Counted from the first letter of the stretch, positions 8,404-17,448 are shown. The stretch: 64,000 nucleotides of DNA from Sutcliffiella horikoshii (GCF_020524325.1 NZ_JAIVKY010000009.1:288987-352986), one strand, 5' to 3'. The notes: generated by a model not told the origin, from the letters alone. Program-made: numbers and translations.

Positions 8404-9027
8404 CTATGATATCAACCTTTCCTTCAACCGCAACAACTCCCCCAGTTTCTCCCCCCTAGCCTCTTCATCCAACCTATACCTATCCTCCAATATTTCCCAT
8501 AACAGCTCCCCTTTTTCTTCAAAAGTTAAAGGCAGCCGCTTCACCACCTCTCGATATTCCGCGAGAAACTCTGTATAAGAAATCCAGGAAAAATCAAATT
8601 GTTCCTCGAGTTCTTTTTTCAACTTACGGGTCAATTTGGGACTAGATCCGTTGGAGGTAACGGCAATCTGCAAATTTCCGCGCCTCACCGTTGCCGGAAA
8701 CGTAACATTCCCTTCTCCCGACTCGTCTACGACACACACGAGCTGTGACTCATGCAATCCGCGAACCAAAGAAGTGTTCACCTCTCTGTTGTTCGAAGCC
8801 AAAATGGCCAGAAAAGCTTCCTCAAAATCTTCCGCCTTTGCTCCCCGCTCCACCAACCGGTAACCCCTCAACACAGACAACTCCCGCACTTCCGCCGAAA
8901 ACTCTGGAGCAATAAACGTAATATCCGCCTGCTCGGCATCCAACACCTTTGCTTTCCGAGCTGCAATCCTTCCGCCACCGGCAATGACTATCTTCTTCCC
9001 TTTCAGATCAATGATTAACGGCTGCAA
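8404..9027 (-). CDS. sirC: Precorrin-2 dehydrogenase (siroheme synthesis, SirC/YlnF type)
   Basis: A 207-residue NAD-dependent enzyme that oxidises precorrin-2 to sirohydrochlorin. The N-terminal Rossmann motif reads IVIAGGGRIAARKA. The length fits stand-alone SirC/Met8-type proteins. The start is probably TTG at 9027: a GGAAGGAGGT Shine-Dalgarno at 9036-9045 sits 8-9 nt before it and the protein then begins QPLIIDLKGKK, as in the family. This start overlaps the sirB stop by 20 nt, implying translational coupling. It is the last gene of the sulfate-assimilation operon and completes siroheme supply for the sulfite reductase at 10770. Confidence 0.9.
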   Translation of the reverse strand: MQPLIIDLKGKKIVIAGGGRIAARKAKVLDAEQADITFIAPEFSAEVRELSVLRGYRLVERGAKAEDFEEAFLAILASNNREVNTSLVRGLHESQLVCVVDESGEGNVTFPATVRRGNLQIAVTSNGSSPKLTRKLKKELEEQFDFSWISYTEFLAEYREVVKRLPLTFEEKGELLWEILEDRYRLDEEARGEKLGELLRLKERLIS

Positions 9028-9772
9028 CAGGCAAGACCTCCTTCCCTGGCACAGTAGCCCGCTCCACCACAATATCCTGAATCACCTCGTGGCGGCTCAA
9101 CGGTTCCATCAGCAAGATATCCTGGCCCCCACGCTTCCTTTTCCGGACCTCTCTCTCGACTTCACTCAACAGCAGGCCTGCAAACAGCAAGTACGGCACC
9201 ACCAGCACCCGGCCCCCTGCATTCCTACTTATTTCCTCAATGCCCTCAGCGAACAGTGGCGTGTTGGCCGCCAAATAACAGACATCCACTCGTGACACAC
9301 CAAGCCGCTTACCAATTCCCGTCCTTATCTGAGAAAATGCCTTATGAATAGCAGGATCACTGCTCCCCCTGCCCACCAGCAAAACTGAATCTGCAGTATC
9401 AACTTGCCCAACGGTAGTCCTCACCAATTCACTGATCGCATCCACAATCCGCTCCTGCACCCCAAAAGCAGGGGCAAGCTCAACAAGCACCTCCGGATAT
9501 TTCACACGCAACGGCGCGAGCGCTTCCGGAATGTCCTCTTTAATATGTCCAGCTGTTAAAAGAAAGATGGGCACGACGGTGATCTCGGTTGCTCCCTTAG
9601 CCACACATCGCTCAAATCCTTCTGGGATATACGGTTCCGTGAGTTCCAAAAAACTAATTTCTTGAATTGGTGCATCCACTCTGGCGATGACCCGCCCCAC
9701 AAATTCTTTTGCTTCCTCCGCACCTTTTTTCGACCGCGTTCCATGCCCTACATACAAGATGGCTTTCGTCAC
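9008..9772 (-). CDS. sirB: Sirohydrochlorin ferrochelatase (CbiX/SirB family)
   Basis: A 254-residue two-half CbiX-type chelatase that inserts Fe2+ into sirohydrochlorin to give siroheme. Family histidines are visible in YVGHGTRSKKG near the N-terminus and in TAGHIKEDIPE. The second half repeats the fold (LLVGRGSSDP). The start is GTG 9772 with GAAGGGAG about 9 nt upstream. It sits 15 nt after cobA and overlaps sirC. A cobaltochelatase role is less likely because only siroheme genes surround it. Confidence 0.88.
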   Translation of the reverse strand: MTKAILYVGHGTRSKKGAEEAKEFVGRVIARVDAPIQEISFLELTEPYIPEGFERCVAKGATEITVVPIFLLTAGHIKEDIPEALAPLRVKYPEVLVELAPAFGVQERIVDAISELVRTTVGQVDTADSVLLVGRGSSDPAIHKAFSQIRTGIGKRLGVSRVDVCYLAANTPLFAEGIEEISRNAGGRVLVVPYLLFAGLLLSEVEREVRKRKRGGQDILLMEPLSRHEVIQDIVVERATVPGKEVLPVAAVNH

Positions 9773-9787
9773 AACACCAGCTCCCTT

Positions 9788-10564
9788 CTATCCGTGCACA
9801 ACCGGCAAGTGTGGCGCGACTTCCTCTTCGAACCAGTGCAACTTCTCATGCAACTTCACTACTTCTCCAATCACAATCATGCTTGGATTGGAAATGTTGG
9901 CATCCTTCACATTTCGCTCGATATTGGCAAGCGTGCCAACGACTGTCCGCTGTTCATTCAGCGTTCCCCAGTGGACAAGGGCAATCGGTGTTTTAGGCGA
10001 CTTGCCATTCTCCTGCAAACGTTTAAGTATATTTGGCAGCTGAGAAACCCCCATGTACACACAGATTGTATCCACGGCATGCGCAAGGTTTGCCCACTGA
10101 TGCTCCGCTTCTTTGTCGCCTGCCTGGTGTCCGGTGACAAAGGCGAAACTTTTGCTTAAGGTACGGTGGGTGACAGGAATGCCGGCGTAAGCAGCCGCTC
10201 CGATGCCAGCGGTAATCCCCGGTACGACTTCAAAAGGAACATCCTGCCGTGAGCACTCCTCTGCCTCCTCGCCGCCACGTCCGAATACAAACGGGTCGCC
10301 TCCTTTCAAACGCACGACCTGCAAGCCTTTTTTCGCATATTTTACTAGGAAGTGATTAATCGTTTCCTGCTTCATCGTATGATAATGGGGCAGCTTTCCG
10401 CAGTAGACAAGTTGCGCCTCTTTTTTTGCATAGTTTAGTAGTTCCGGATTCACAAGGCGGTCATAGAGGATGACATCCGCTTGCTCCAGGAGGCGCAACC
10501 CCTTCACTGTAATTAAATCGGGATCTCCAGGACCCGCTCCCACCAAATATACTTTTCCGGTCAT
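9788..10564 (-). CDS. cobA: Uroporphyrinogen-III C-methyltransferase (SUMT)
   Basis: A 258-residue enzyme that transfers two methyl groups from SAM to uroporphyrinogen III, giving precorrin-2, the first committed siroheme step. Family blocks seen: VGAGPGDPDLITVKG at the N-terminus, YDRLV, and VRLKGGDPFVFGRGGEE. It is a stand-alone SUMT without the CysG dehydrogenase fusion, consistent with separate sirC and sirB genes downstream. It starts 3 nt after the DUF3906 stop. The B. subtilis counterpart is called ylnD/sumT. Confidence 0.93.
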   Translation of the reverse strand: MTGKVYLVGAGPGDPDLITVKGLRLLEQADVILYDRLVNPELLNYAKKEAQLVYCGKLPHYHTMKQETINHFLVKYAKKGLQVVRLKGGDPFVFGRGGEEAEECSRQDVPFEVVPGITAGIGAAAYAGIPVTHRTLSKSFAFVTGHQAGDKEAEHQWANLAHAVDTICVYMGVSQLPNILKRLQENGKSPKTPIALVHWGTLNEQRTVVGTLANIERNVKDANISNPSMIVIGEVVKLHEKLHWFEEEVAPHLPVVHG

Positions 10565-10567
10565 GCG

Positions 10568-10786
10568 CTACCACCCTTTCTCCTCTGGATCTAAAATATA
10601 GCCACTCTTCTTTCCAAGGCGCTTTTTCTCTCGCAATATAACTTCTTTCACATCAGGCTCTTTCAGATAAAATTTCTCAAGCTCCACATCCAGGTGTTCA
10701 AAAGCCGCTTCATCGTTATCGGCAAAGATGACGGATACAATTTCCTTGGCCTCTATCGTTACGTCGAATCTATACAGATACGCCAT
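10568..10786 (-). CDS. Small DUF3906-type protein linked to sulfite reductase
   Basis: A 72-residue soluble protein, rich in acidic and basic residues, beginning MAYLYRFDVTIEAKEIVSV and ending with GYILDPEEKGW. I recognise it as resembling DUF3906 from memory; no catalytic motif or cysteine is visible. It overlaps the upstream sulfite reductase by 17 nt and is followed by cobA after 3 nt, so it is co-translated inside the sulfur operon. An accessory role for the reductase or siroheme handling is an inference from this position only. Confidence 0.7.
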   Translation of the reverse strand: MAYLYRFDVTIEAKEIVSVIFADNDEAAFEHLDVELEKFYLKEPDVKEVILREKKRLGKKSGYILDPEEKGW

Positions 10787-12401
10787 CGGTTTCTTTTCCT
10801 AAAATAGTATCTAGTACGCCTTGCAAGGTAGAGACTCCCACGCGTCCGACAAAATCAAAGAAGGATTCTCCCTTTGCTTTCTGATCACGGAAGTAGATTA
10901 GTAGCTCCTCAAGGACATCCGTCAATTCCTCTGCCGCCACTTTCCCCTTCAGCTTTTCATTGAACTTGCCACCCTTATTCAATGTCCCGCCAACATAGAT
11001 TTCATAGGCTTCGACCATCTCTTTTTTCTCATTTCGCATCTTCATGCCCTGAAGGCCAATGTCGGCAATCTGACGCTGACCGCAGGAGTTCGGGCAGCCG
11101 ACCATGTGGGTTCGGATCGGGACATCAAGACTGATTCGCTGATCAAGTTCTTCTGCAATCAGTCTCATTCGCTCTTTCGTTTCCACCAATGCTAGATTGC
11201 AATATTCAATACCTGTGCAGGAAACCGCATGCCCGAGAAAAGAATTCGGGTTGATGGAAATACGTTCAAAAATCGGTTCTTTCAAGAGTGCTTCCACGTT
11301 TTCAGCTGGGATGTTCGGGATGATGAGATTCTGAGAGTTACAGGTTCTAATCTCCCCGTTCCCATATTTTCCTGATATTCTTGCAAACTCGAAAACTTCT
11401 TCCGAATCCAAGCGTCCGACTGGTACATTAAAGCCAAGGAATTTCAAGCCCTCCTGCTTTTGGTCATGGATGCCGTAAAAGTAACCCGCGTTCCATTCTT
11501 CTTTTGGCTCTTCGCCTTTGGAAGGCAGCGAACCTGTGTACTCTAGTAGCTTCTCCTTGAACTTTTCCGGTCCCCAATCGGCAATTAAAAACTTCAGGCG
11601 TGCGAGATGGCGTTTCTCCCGGTACCCAAAATCACGGAAAATGGTCGTGACGGCAATGGCGATTTCAAGCGTTCGTTCCGGTTCCACAAAGACATCGATG
11701 GTCTCAGCCAGAAACGGCCTAGAGGAAAGACCGCCTCCGACTTTCAAGTGAAAGCCACTTTTTGTGACGCCATCTATCGTTTTCGTCGCGGGTGTAAAAG
11801 AAACACAGTTAATTTCAGCGTTGGATGCATTTTTCGTATTGGCACTGATGGACATCTTATATTTTCGCGGCAGGTTGGAGAAGTCCTCATTCTTCTGGAA
11901 GAAATCATAGACCTCTTTTACAATCGCCGTTGTGTCAAAAAGTTCGTCAGGATCAAGACCAGCAATCGGGTTGCCGACTATGGTCCGAGTGATGTCCCCG
12001 CACGCTCCTGCACTCGAAAGACCCACTGCTTCTAGTCGGTTGAAAATGTCCGGGATCTGCTCGATTTCCAACCAGTGGAATTGAATTGCCTGACGTGTGG
12101 TAATATCGAAAACCCCACGGCCATAGTCGCGCGCGATGCCTGCCAGTGTTTCCACCTGTGGCTTGGTGAGGATGCCGGACGGAACGTTGACCCTCATCAT
12201 GAAATAACCGTCCTCTTTCGGGCGTTGCAGATAAAGCCCGGCCCACTTGAACAAATCCCACTGCTCCTTTGGGATGGAACCGAAGCCATTTTTTGCGTAA
12301 TGCGGGATGTCATCGAGTATTCGAAGACCATCCTTCTCCAGTTTTGCTTTTTCCGTCTTGTTGATCTTTTCGTTATCGGCCCAGTGTTTTACATATGCCA
12401 T
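10770..12401 (-). CDS. Ferredoxin-type nitrite/sulfite reductase (siroheme, [4Fe-4S])
   Basis: A 543-residue siroheme enzyme. The cluster/siroheme cysteines are seen as CTGIEYC (C-x5-C) and CPNSC (C-x3-C), with the family's two repeated ferrite-reductase halves. In this S-box sulfur operon it is best read as the sulfite reductase that makes sulfide with electrons from ferredoxin, replacing the CysJI flavoprotein/hemoprotein pair; nitrite reduction cannot be excluded from sequence. It starts 15 nt after cysC and overlaps the DUF3906 gene. Siroheme genes follow directly. Confidence 0.9.
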   Translation of the reverse strand: MAYVKHWADNEKINKTEKAKLEKDGLRILDDIPHYAKNGFGSIPKEQWDLFKWAGLYLQRPKEDGYFMMRVNVPSGILTKPQVETLAGIARDYGRGVFDITTRQAIQFHWLEIEQIPDIFNRLEAVGLSSAGACGDITRTIVGNPIAGLDPDELFDTTAIVKEVYDFFQKNEDFSNLPRKYKMSISANTKNASNAEINCVSFTPATKTIDGVTKSGFHLKVGGGLSSRPFLAETIDVFVEPERTLEIAIAVTTIFRDFGYREKRHLARLKFLIADWGPEKFKEKLLEYTGSLPSKGEEPKEEWNAGYFYGIHDQKQEGLKFLGFNVPVGRLDSEEVFEFARISGKYGNGEIRTCNSQNLIIPNIPAENVEALLKEPIFERISINPNSFLGHAVSCTGIEYCNLALVETKERMRLIAEELDQRISLDVPIRTHMVGCPNSCGQRQIADIGLQGMKMRNEKKEMVEAYEIYVGGTLNKGGKFNEKLKGKVAAEELTDVLEELLIYFRDQKAKGESFFDFVGRVGVSTLQGVLDTILGKETDGVSV

Positions 12402-12416
12402 AAGTACAGCCCCCTT

Positions 12417-13019
12417 TTAGATTATTTTTTGGTTCCTTAAGTATTGGAGTATCGTGCTGACGGCTTCCTCCACCGTCTGTGTGCCCGATGCGATAGTGAT
12501 TTCTGGTTGTTCTGGCTCCTCATACGGAGAATCAATGCCGGTAAAATCCTTGATCTCCCCGCGTCTTGCCTTTGCGTACAGTTGTTTCGGATCTCTTTTT
12601 TCACATTCTTCTAATGGGCAGTCAATGAAAACCTCGATGAACTCCCCTTCTTCGAACAGTTGTCTCACCTGATCCCGGTCTGCTTGGAAAGGTGATATGA
12701 ATGCCGTCGTCACAATTTTGCCGCTGTCCACGAAAAGCTTTGCCACTTCCCCAATGCGCCGGATGTTTTCATTGCGTTCCTTTTCCGAAAACCCAAGATC
12801 CTTGTTGAGTCCATGTCGGACATTGTCCCCGTCTAGGACGTACTCATTAATACTTTGGCGGTATAATTCCGTGGACACGGCGTTTGCGATCGTCGACTTC
12901 CCTGAACCGGAAAGTCCGGTGAACCAAAGGACGCAGCTGCCATGCCCGTTCTGTGCACGGCGCTCCTCTTTTGTAATGGTCTGATCATGCCAAGTGATGT
13001 TGGTTGCTTTTGCGCTCAT
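12417..13019 (-). CDS. cysC: Adenylylsulfate kinase
   Basis: A 200-residue kinase phosphorylating APS to PAPS with ATP. The Walker A motif is GLSGSGKST (residues 35-43); [16 protein letters not shown] and [15 protein letters not shown] are typical CysC blocks. It starts 15 nt after sat and precedes the sulfite reductase. Its presence together with an iron-sulfur-type CysH means both APS and PAPS routes may be open, as proposed for B. subtilis. Confidence 0.96.
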   Translation of the reverse strand: MSAKATNITWHDQTITKEERRAQNGHGSCVLWFTGLSGSGKSTIANAVSTELYRQSINEYVLDGDNVRHGLNKDLGFSEKERNENIRRIGEVAKLFVDSGKIVTTAFISPFQADRDQVRQLFEEGEFIEVFIDCPLEECEKRDPKQLYAKARRGEIKDFTGIDSPYEEPEQPEITIASGTQTVEEAVSTILQYLRNQKII

Positions 13020-13034
13020 TTCTCATTTCCCCCT

Positions 13035-14186
13035 TTATACGGCAGCTGTTTTCTCTTGTTTTAACCCATCAATCAAGACTTCAATGACTTCTTTTCGGCT
13101 GAAGGTGGACGGCGGAAGTTCCCCTGCTCTCAGCAGCTCCCTCACCTTTGTTCCGGATAAAATAACCCTGTCTTCTTTAGGGTGCGGACATGTTTTATCT
13201 GAGGCCATGCCCTCGCATTTATTGCAATAAAAGCTATGTTCGAAAAATAATGGCTTGATGCCAAGCTCCTCCTCGGTAAACTGGTGAAAAATATATTGTG
13301 CATCATAGGTTCCGTAATAATCGCCAACCCCAGCGTGATCCCGCCCCACAATGAAATGGGTGCAGCCAAAATTCTTTCTGGCGATAGCGTGAAAAATGGC
13401 TTCGCGCGGACCGGCATATCGCATGGCGGCTGGATAGACCGCCAGTTGGACACGATCTGTTGGATAGTAGTTTTCTAGGAGGACACGGTAGCTTCTCAGC
13501 CTGACGTCTGCCGGAATATCATCCGATTTAGTCTCGCCCACTAGTGGATTGAGGAAAAGTCCATCTACCGTTTCGAGTGCTGCTTTCTGGATATATTCGT
13601 GTGCACGATGGACAGGATTTCTCGTCTGGAAGCCAACGACCGTTTTCCAGCCTTTTTGTTGGAAAAGTTCACGAGTTTCTTTTGGTTCTAGCCAAACATC
13701 TTGGGCTACACCTTTAGTTGGTTTTTGTGTAAGGATGACTTCCCCCGCGACGTAAATGTCGCCTCTTTCAAATAAACGTTTGACTCCAGGGTGTGCGAGC
13801 TCTTCCGTTTTGTAGACTTCGCGGGCTTCTTTTTGTAGGTCTGGTTCGTACCATTCGCTGACGGTGATGACTCCGTAAGTGGTTTGTTGATGGGTCAGCT
13901 TGTAGGTTTCTCCTTGTTGTAAGGTGTTTGCCTCTTCTTTAGTGACAGGCAGTGTGACCGGGACCGACCAGATGGTGCCATTGGCTAATCGCAGTTTTTC
14001 CACGACAGATTCATAGTCCGATTTGTTGAGGAATCCTGTGAGCGGACTGAAGAGGCCGACTCCGATTAGTTCCAGGTCGCTTAGTGCGATGGCGTCAATT
14101 TGGATTTCTTTTGTAATGTTTGTTGTGTCATAGTCTGGTTGGTAAGCTTGCACCAGAGTGCCGCCGTGTGGTTTTGGTAAGGTCAT
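13035..14186 (-). CDS. sat: Sulfate adenylyltransferase
   Basis: A 383-residue ATP sulfurylase that forms APS from sulfate and ATP. The catalytic block [11 protein letters not shown] is at residues 187-197, and GRDHAGVG and a CNKCEGMAS segment follow as in Bacillus Sat. There is no C-terminal kinase domain, fitting a separate cysC. The upstream spacer to cysP (255 nt) holds a 21-nt-period repeat array, unusual inside an operon. I see no separate promoter or terminator there. Confidence 0.96.
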   Translation of the reverse strand: MTLPKPHGGTLVQAYQPDYDTTNITKEIQIDAIALSDLELIGVGLFSPLTGFLNKSDYESVVEKLRLANGTIWSVPVTLPVTKEEANTLQQGETYKLTHQQTTYGVITVSEWYEPDLQKEAREVYKTEELAHPGVKRLFERGDIYVAGEVILTQKPTKGVAQDVWLEPKETRELFQQKGWKTVVGFQTRNPVHRAHEYIQKAALETVDGLFLNPLVGETKSDDIPADVRLRSYRVLLENYYPTDRVQLAVYPAAMRYAGPREAIFHAIARKNFGCTHFIVGRDHAGVGDYYGTYDAQYIFHQFTEEELGIKPLFFEHSFYCNKCEGMASDKTCPHPKEDRVILSGTKVRELLRAGELPPSTFSRKEVIEVLIDGLKQEKTAAV

Positions 14187-14255
14187 TGATTGTTTCCCTC
14201 GCTTTTTTGTGGAATTTTTGGTTGAAATCTATGTTTTTTTAGTAGTTTGAAATCG

Positions 14256-14391
14256 TTCGGTCAACTTTAGAACATGTTCGGACAAAATCACCTCTTTTTT
14301 GTTGCTGTTCGGTCAATTTTAACAAAACTTCGATCAACTTTAGGAAATCTTTGGTCACTTTCGGCAAAACTTCGGACATTTGCTCTCGGCG
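14256..14391. repeat. 21-nt-period degenerate tandem array, TTCGGTCAACTTTAG family, with one 31-nt step
   Basis: The TTCGG-like core starts at 14256, 14277, 14308, 14329, 14350 and 14371. All steps are 21 nt except one of 31. The array lies between cysP and sat inside the sulfur operon and is therefore transcribed. Confidence 0.82.
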
Positions 14392-14441
14392 GTCCCATTT
14401 CGCCCTCCTACACTCCCCTCCACCTGATCAGAAATCCTTCA

Positions 14442-15512
14442 TCAATCCTTACTCACTGTCGAAACAGCTGCCTTTGGTGCCACTCCCGACCGCTGCATCA
14501 AAAACTTCACCCCTAACACGGATACAAGCACTCCGATCATCGCAACCACTGGATACACATTCTGCTCAATCAACAGCTGTATCAGCGTGTAGGATAGTAC
14601 CATCGATAACACCGGCGACACCACCCACACAACCAGAAGCTGCACGACAATGTCCTTTTTCAAAACAGATCGACCCTGCCTCACAAAGCCAATCCCGATA
14701 ATTGAAGACGTCGTGATCTGAGTCAGCGGCACGGGGATCCCAAACACCGATGCGACCGTGACGATTCCTGCACCCGTGCCCGAAATGACGCATCCTTCCT
14801 CCAACCGCAGCTTCGTAATTTTCTTACCGTTCGTTTCCATGACACGTGTGCCGAGCAGCAGCGCGCCCAATGCAACAAACAATCCTCCCCAGAGAATTCC
14901 CTGACCGGTGCTCATGATACCAGCTCCAACAAGCGGTCCCACCGCATTGGCGACATTGTTCATCCCTGCGGAAAATGCCTCGAACACTCCCATGACAACG
15001 ACCAACACAGACAATATCGGAACGGCCCGGGACGACTTCACCCATCGATCGATCACGCTATTTTTCAGCACCCAGGTGGCCCCGATTGCGAGCATAAATG
15101 CGATAACTGGGGTGAGCAGCCAGAACGAAACGACCCAGGCGAGCTTTCCAACAAACACCGATTGATAGACAATTCCAGCGCCGACAACCGACCCGACCGT
15201 CACTTCACTCGTGGAAAGCGGGATGCCGAATACATTTGCCAAAAATAAAGATAGGGCTGCAGATGCAATCACAATTAGGGCGATGGCAACGGTAAAGGTA
15301 CTCTGTGGCACAATTCCGCTACCCATTGTTTTGACGACCTCACCACCGCCTAGCCACGCCCCAAAGAACACTGCAATCCCGCACAATACCAGGGCCACTT
15401 TCCTTTTAACAACTCCTGCACCATAGGCAATTCCCATGGATGCTGCCGCACCGCTCGCTCCGATATTCATGGCGAAAAATAGACCAACGATGACAGCTAT
15501 GATAACTAGCAT
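14442..15512 (-). CDS. cysP: Sulfate permease of the PiT family (CysP)
   Basis: A 356-residue multi-pass membrane protein related to inorganic phosphate transporters. Repeated PiT-type blocks are visible: the N-terminal half has SGAAASMGIAYGAGVVKRK and the second half AGMNNVANAVGPLVGAG. Stretches of 20 hydrophobic residues suggest about ten membrane spans. By position between cysH and sat it imports sulfate by ion symport, as B. subtilis CysP does. ATG 15512 follows GGAGGAGG. Confidence 0.93.
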   Translation of the reverse strand: MLVIIAVIVGLFFAMNIGASGAAASMGIAYGAGVVKRKVALVLCGIAVFFGAWLGGGEVVKTMGSGIVPQSTFTVAIALIVIASAALSLFLANVFGIPLSTSEVTVGSVVGAGIVYQSVFVGKLAWVVSFWLLTPVIAFMLAIGATWVLKNSVIDRWVKSSRAVPILSVLVVVMGVFEAFSAGMNNVANAVGPLVGAGIMSTGQGILWGGLFVALGALLLGTRVMETNGKKITKLRLEEGCVISGTGAGIVTVASVFGIPVPLTQITTSSIIGIGFVRQGRSVLKKDIVVQLLVVWVVSPVLSMVLSYTLIQLLIEQNVYPVVAMIGVLVSVLGVKFLMQRSGVAPKAAVSTVSKD

Positions 15513-15542
15513 GTTTTTTCCTCCTCCACTTCACTGCGAGCC

Positions 15543-16259
15543 TTAATTTGTATGCAGTCCGCACTCCGTCTTTCCGCTCCCCGCCCAACGGCCAGCGCGG
15601 GAATCACCTTCCACACCGACTGCCTGTGTACAGGGAAAACAGCCGATGCTTGGATAGCCATGATCGTGTAGCTCGTTATAGGGAAGTCCCCGGCTTCGAA
15701 TATGATTCCACACGTCCTCCCATGTCCAATGGATGAGCGGACAAATCTTGATGTTTTGAAATTTTTCATCCCGGTTCAGGAAGGTCGTACTTGCCCGCGT
15801 TGGGGACTGTTCTCTTCTGAGTCCGGATATCCATGCCTTTTTTGGGGTGAGCGCTTCTCGTAGAGGCTCCACCTTGCGTATATGACAGCACTGTCCTGGG
15901 TCTCTTTTCCAAAGAGCAGTGCCATGTGCTTCGGCTTGCTCATCCAAGGTGAGCGAAGGCTTCCTCTTTTCAATCTGCAAAGTTGGGTATCTACTTTCAA
16001 TCTGTTCAATGACTTTATACGTTTCTGGAAAATGCAAATCCGTATCTAAAAATACAATCTGCGCATCTGGCTTTATCTCTTGAATCAGGTCGATCAGTAC
16101 CACTGCCTCGGCTCCAAAGCTTGAGGCATAAATGATTTCATCGGATTCATACGCTCCGAATGCCCATTCCAATACCGCGGTCGCTCCTTTTAAGTCAACA
16201 TCAATTCCGAAGGTGGAGGATATCTCCTTCCAATTTTCGTACGTTATTTTCTGCGTCAT
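15543..16259 (-). CDS. cysH: Phosphoadenylyl-/adenylyl-sulfate reductase, iron-sulfur type
   Basis: A 238-residue thioredoxin-dependent reductase that makes sulfite. The catalytic cysteine lies in the C-terminal ECGLH. Extra cysteine pairs QCCHIRK and IGCFPC are the [4Fe-4S]-binding set of APS-reducing enzymes, so APS, or both APS and PAPS, may be substrate. The longer frame to 16334 is rejected; ATG 16259 follows AAAGGAG and gives the usual N-terminus. It starts 120 nt after yezD and is first of the main enzymes in the S-box transcript. Confidence 0.93.
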   Translation of the reverse strand: MTQKITYENWKEISSTFGIDVDLKGATAVLEWAFGAYESDEIIYASSFGAEAVVLIDLIQEIKPDAQIVFLDTDLHFPETYKVIEQIESRYPTLQIEKRKPSLTLDEQAEAHGTALWKRDPGQCCHIRKVEPLREALTPKKAWISGLRREQSPTRASTTFLNRDEKFQNIKICPLIHWTWEDVWNHIRSRGLPYNELHDHGYPSIGCFPCTQAVGVEGDSRAGRWAGSGKTECGLHTN

Positions 16260-16379
16260 GCTGTAACTGCTCCTTTCTTTTCCAACGAAAAAAGGCAGTC
16301 TCTTTATATGTGCAGGCTGGTTATTCCAAGCCAAGCATCATGTAAAGTGACCGCCTCCAGTTTGTCTGGTCAGCGTGTT

Positions 16380-16541
16380 TTATTTTTTCTGAAGGCGAAC
16401 CTTCTCGTTTTTTTCTATTTGAATGACTTTCCCATCCTGTACGACTAGGGTGATAGATCCAAATTTGATAGATTGTAGCATTCTTTCCAAGTGGGTCACA
16501 ACTTCTTCCCATTCCGACTGTGCCAGTTGGTTCGCCTCCAT
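16380..16541 (-). CDS. yezD: YezD family small protein (DUF2292)
   Basis: A 53-residue protein, MEANQLAQSEWEEVV at the start and a conserved core IKFGSITLVVQDGKVIQIEK. The family is widespread in sulfur-related operons of bacilli; its function is unknown. Length and the core support ATG 16541 over the longer frame, which runs back through the riboswitch. Odd point: the start codon lies about 8 nt after the terminator T-run of the S-box and no convincing Shine-Dalgarno is visible, so translation initiation may be weak or unusual. Confidence 0.8.
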   Translation of the reverse strand: MEANQLAQSEWEEVVTHLERMLQSIKFGSITLVVQDGKVIQIEKNEKVRLQKK

Positions 16542-16556
16542 TTCATCACATAAAAA

Positions 16557-16582
16557 ACGCCTTTCCCAATATGGAAAAGGCG
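16557..16582 (-). terminator. S-box riboswitch terminator
   Basis: GCGCCTTTTCC pairs with GGAAAGGCG on the minus strand, followed by six T. It sits between the aptamer and yezD; it is the expression platform of the riboswitch. Confidence 0.9.
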
Positions 16583-16599
16583 CCTGTATGTAAGTGCAC

Positions 16600-16700
16600 C
16601 TTATCTTCCAAAATGGGTATCCATTTTGCTGGAATTGGCACCTTGCTGTTCGCAGGTTGCCGGGCTTCAACGGGCCAGTCCCTCAGCCGCTCTAGATAAG
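16600..16700 (-). promoter_or_regulatory. SAM (S-box) riboswitch controlling the sulfate assimilation operon
   Basis: The minus strand shows the S-box core: AGAGCGGCTGAGGGACTGG, then CCCGTTGAAGCCCGGCAACC, and GGTGCCAATTCC. P1 pairs CTTATC (16695-16700) with GATAAG (16600-16605). In this class SAM binding favours termination, so high SAM should repress the whole operon from yezD to sirC. Confidence 0.97.
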
Positions 16701-16732
16701 CGTCAATTTAAGTTGTGTTTTTGTTAAAATTA

Positions 16733-16760
16733 ATCCTACCATACTTATATGAATTGTCAA
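16733..16760 (-). promoter_or_regulatory. SigA promoter of the S-box operon
   Basis: TTGACA (16755-16760), 16-nt spacer, TAGGAT (16733-16738) preceded by TGG as an extended -10. It lies about 35 nt upstream of the aptamer. Confidence 0.7.
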
Positions 16761-16822
16761 CAAAGTTATTGACTGTTTTTTAAGATTTTTTTATTTTCAG
16801 GAAGTTGGTCCTATTCGACTCT

Positions 16823-17323
16823 CTATTCCCCAATTTTTTTAAGTTTCGTTTCTGAATCAATAATGGCCGCTTGATAGGATTCTCCTGATGTTGTTTCAAA
16901 CAAAACACCTTGAACGGTTTCTTCTTGTTCTTCCAGTTTCACCATATCCACTTTTGATAATCCGTTCGGGTCAAATGTCACTTTCCCTTCCAGCTTGAAT
17001 TGCCCTTCCCCTATTTCCTCTGCCAGTTCTATTTCATGGTCGAGCATGCGCTCCTCTAGCCAACCGGCAAGTAAGGGCTCCACCGTATCTTCTTCTATTT
17101 TCAGACTATCATTATATGTAAGGATCATGGAGTAACGAACATACTGCACCGTTTCATACTCATTCCCGCCCATGCCAACAGAAGTGGAGGAGATGGTGAA
17201 TTCGGGATCGGGATCTGTTTGTGTGAAAATATTACAGCCGGATAAGACAATGGTGAGACAACACAAAACGGCTAGTCCTTTCAAGCTTACCATCCAAGAC
17301 ATATTTCTCTTTTTCTTAACCAC
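16823..17323 (-). CDS. Hypothetical lipoprotein
   Basis: A 166-residue predicted lipoprotein: basic N-terminus, hydrophobic stretch and lipobox LSGC followed by NIFTQTDPDPEF. After cleavage it would be anchored to the outer face of the membrane. The mature part has no motif I recognise; it is rich in acidic residues. The start is GTG 17323, supported by AGGAGGGG 7 nt upstream. It lies between dagK and the S-box promoter in the same orientation and has no clear terminator. Confidence 0.75.
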   Translation of the reverse strand: MVKKKRNMSWMVSLKGLAVLCCLTIVLSGCNIFTQTDPDPEFTISSTSVGMGGNEYETVQYVRYSMILTYNDSLKIEEDTVEPLLAGWLEERMLDHEIELAEEIGEGQFKLEGKVTFDPNGLSKVDMVKLEEQEETVQGVLFETTSGESYQAAIIDSETKLKKIGE

Positions 17324-17448
17324 TCCTAAACCCCTCCTGGCAATCCATTTTATTCAACATTAACATATTTTTCCTAACATATGTTGCATTATAGTAAAAA
17401 TGATGCGAGATTCCTATGGAGAAATGATTCCTCATTATTTTTCAAAAA

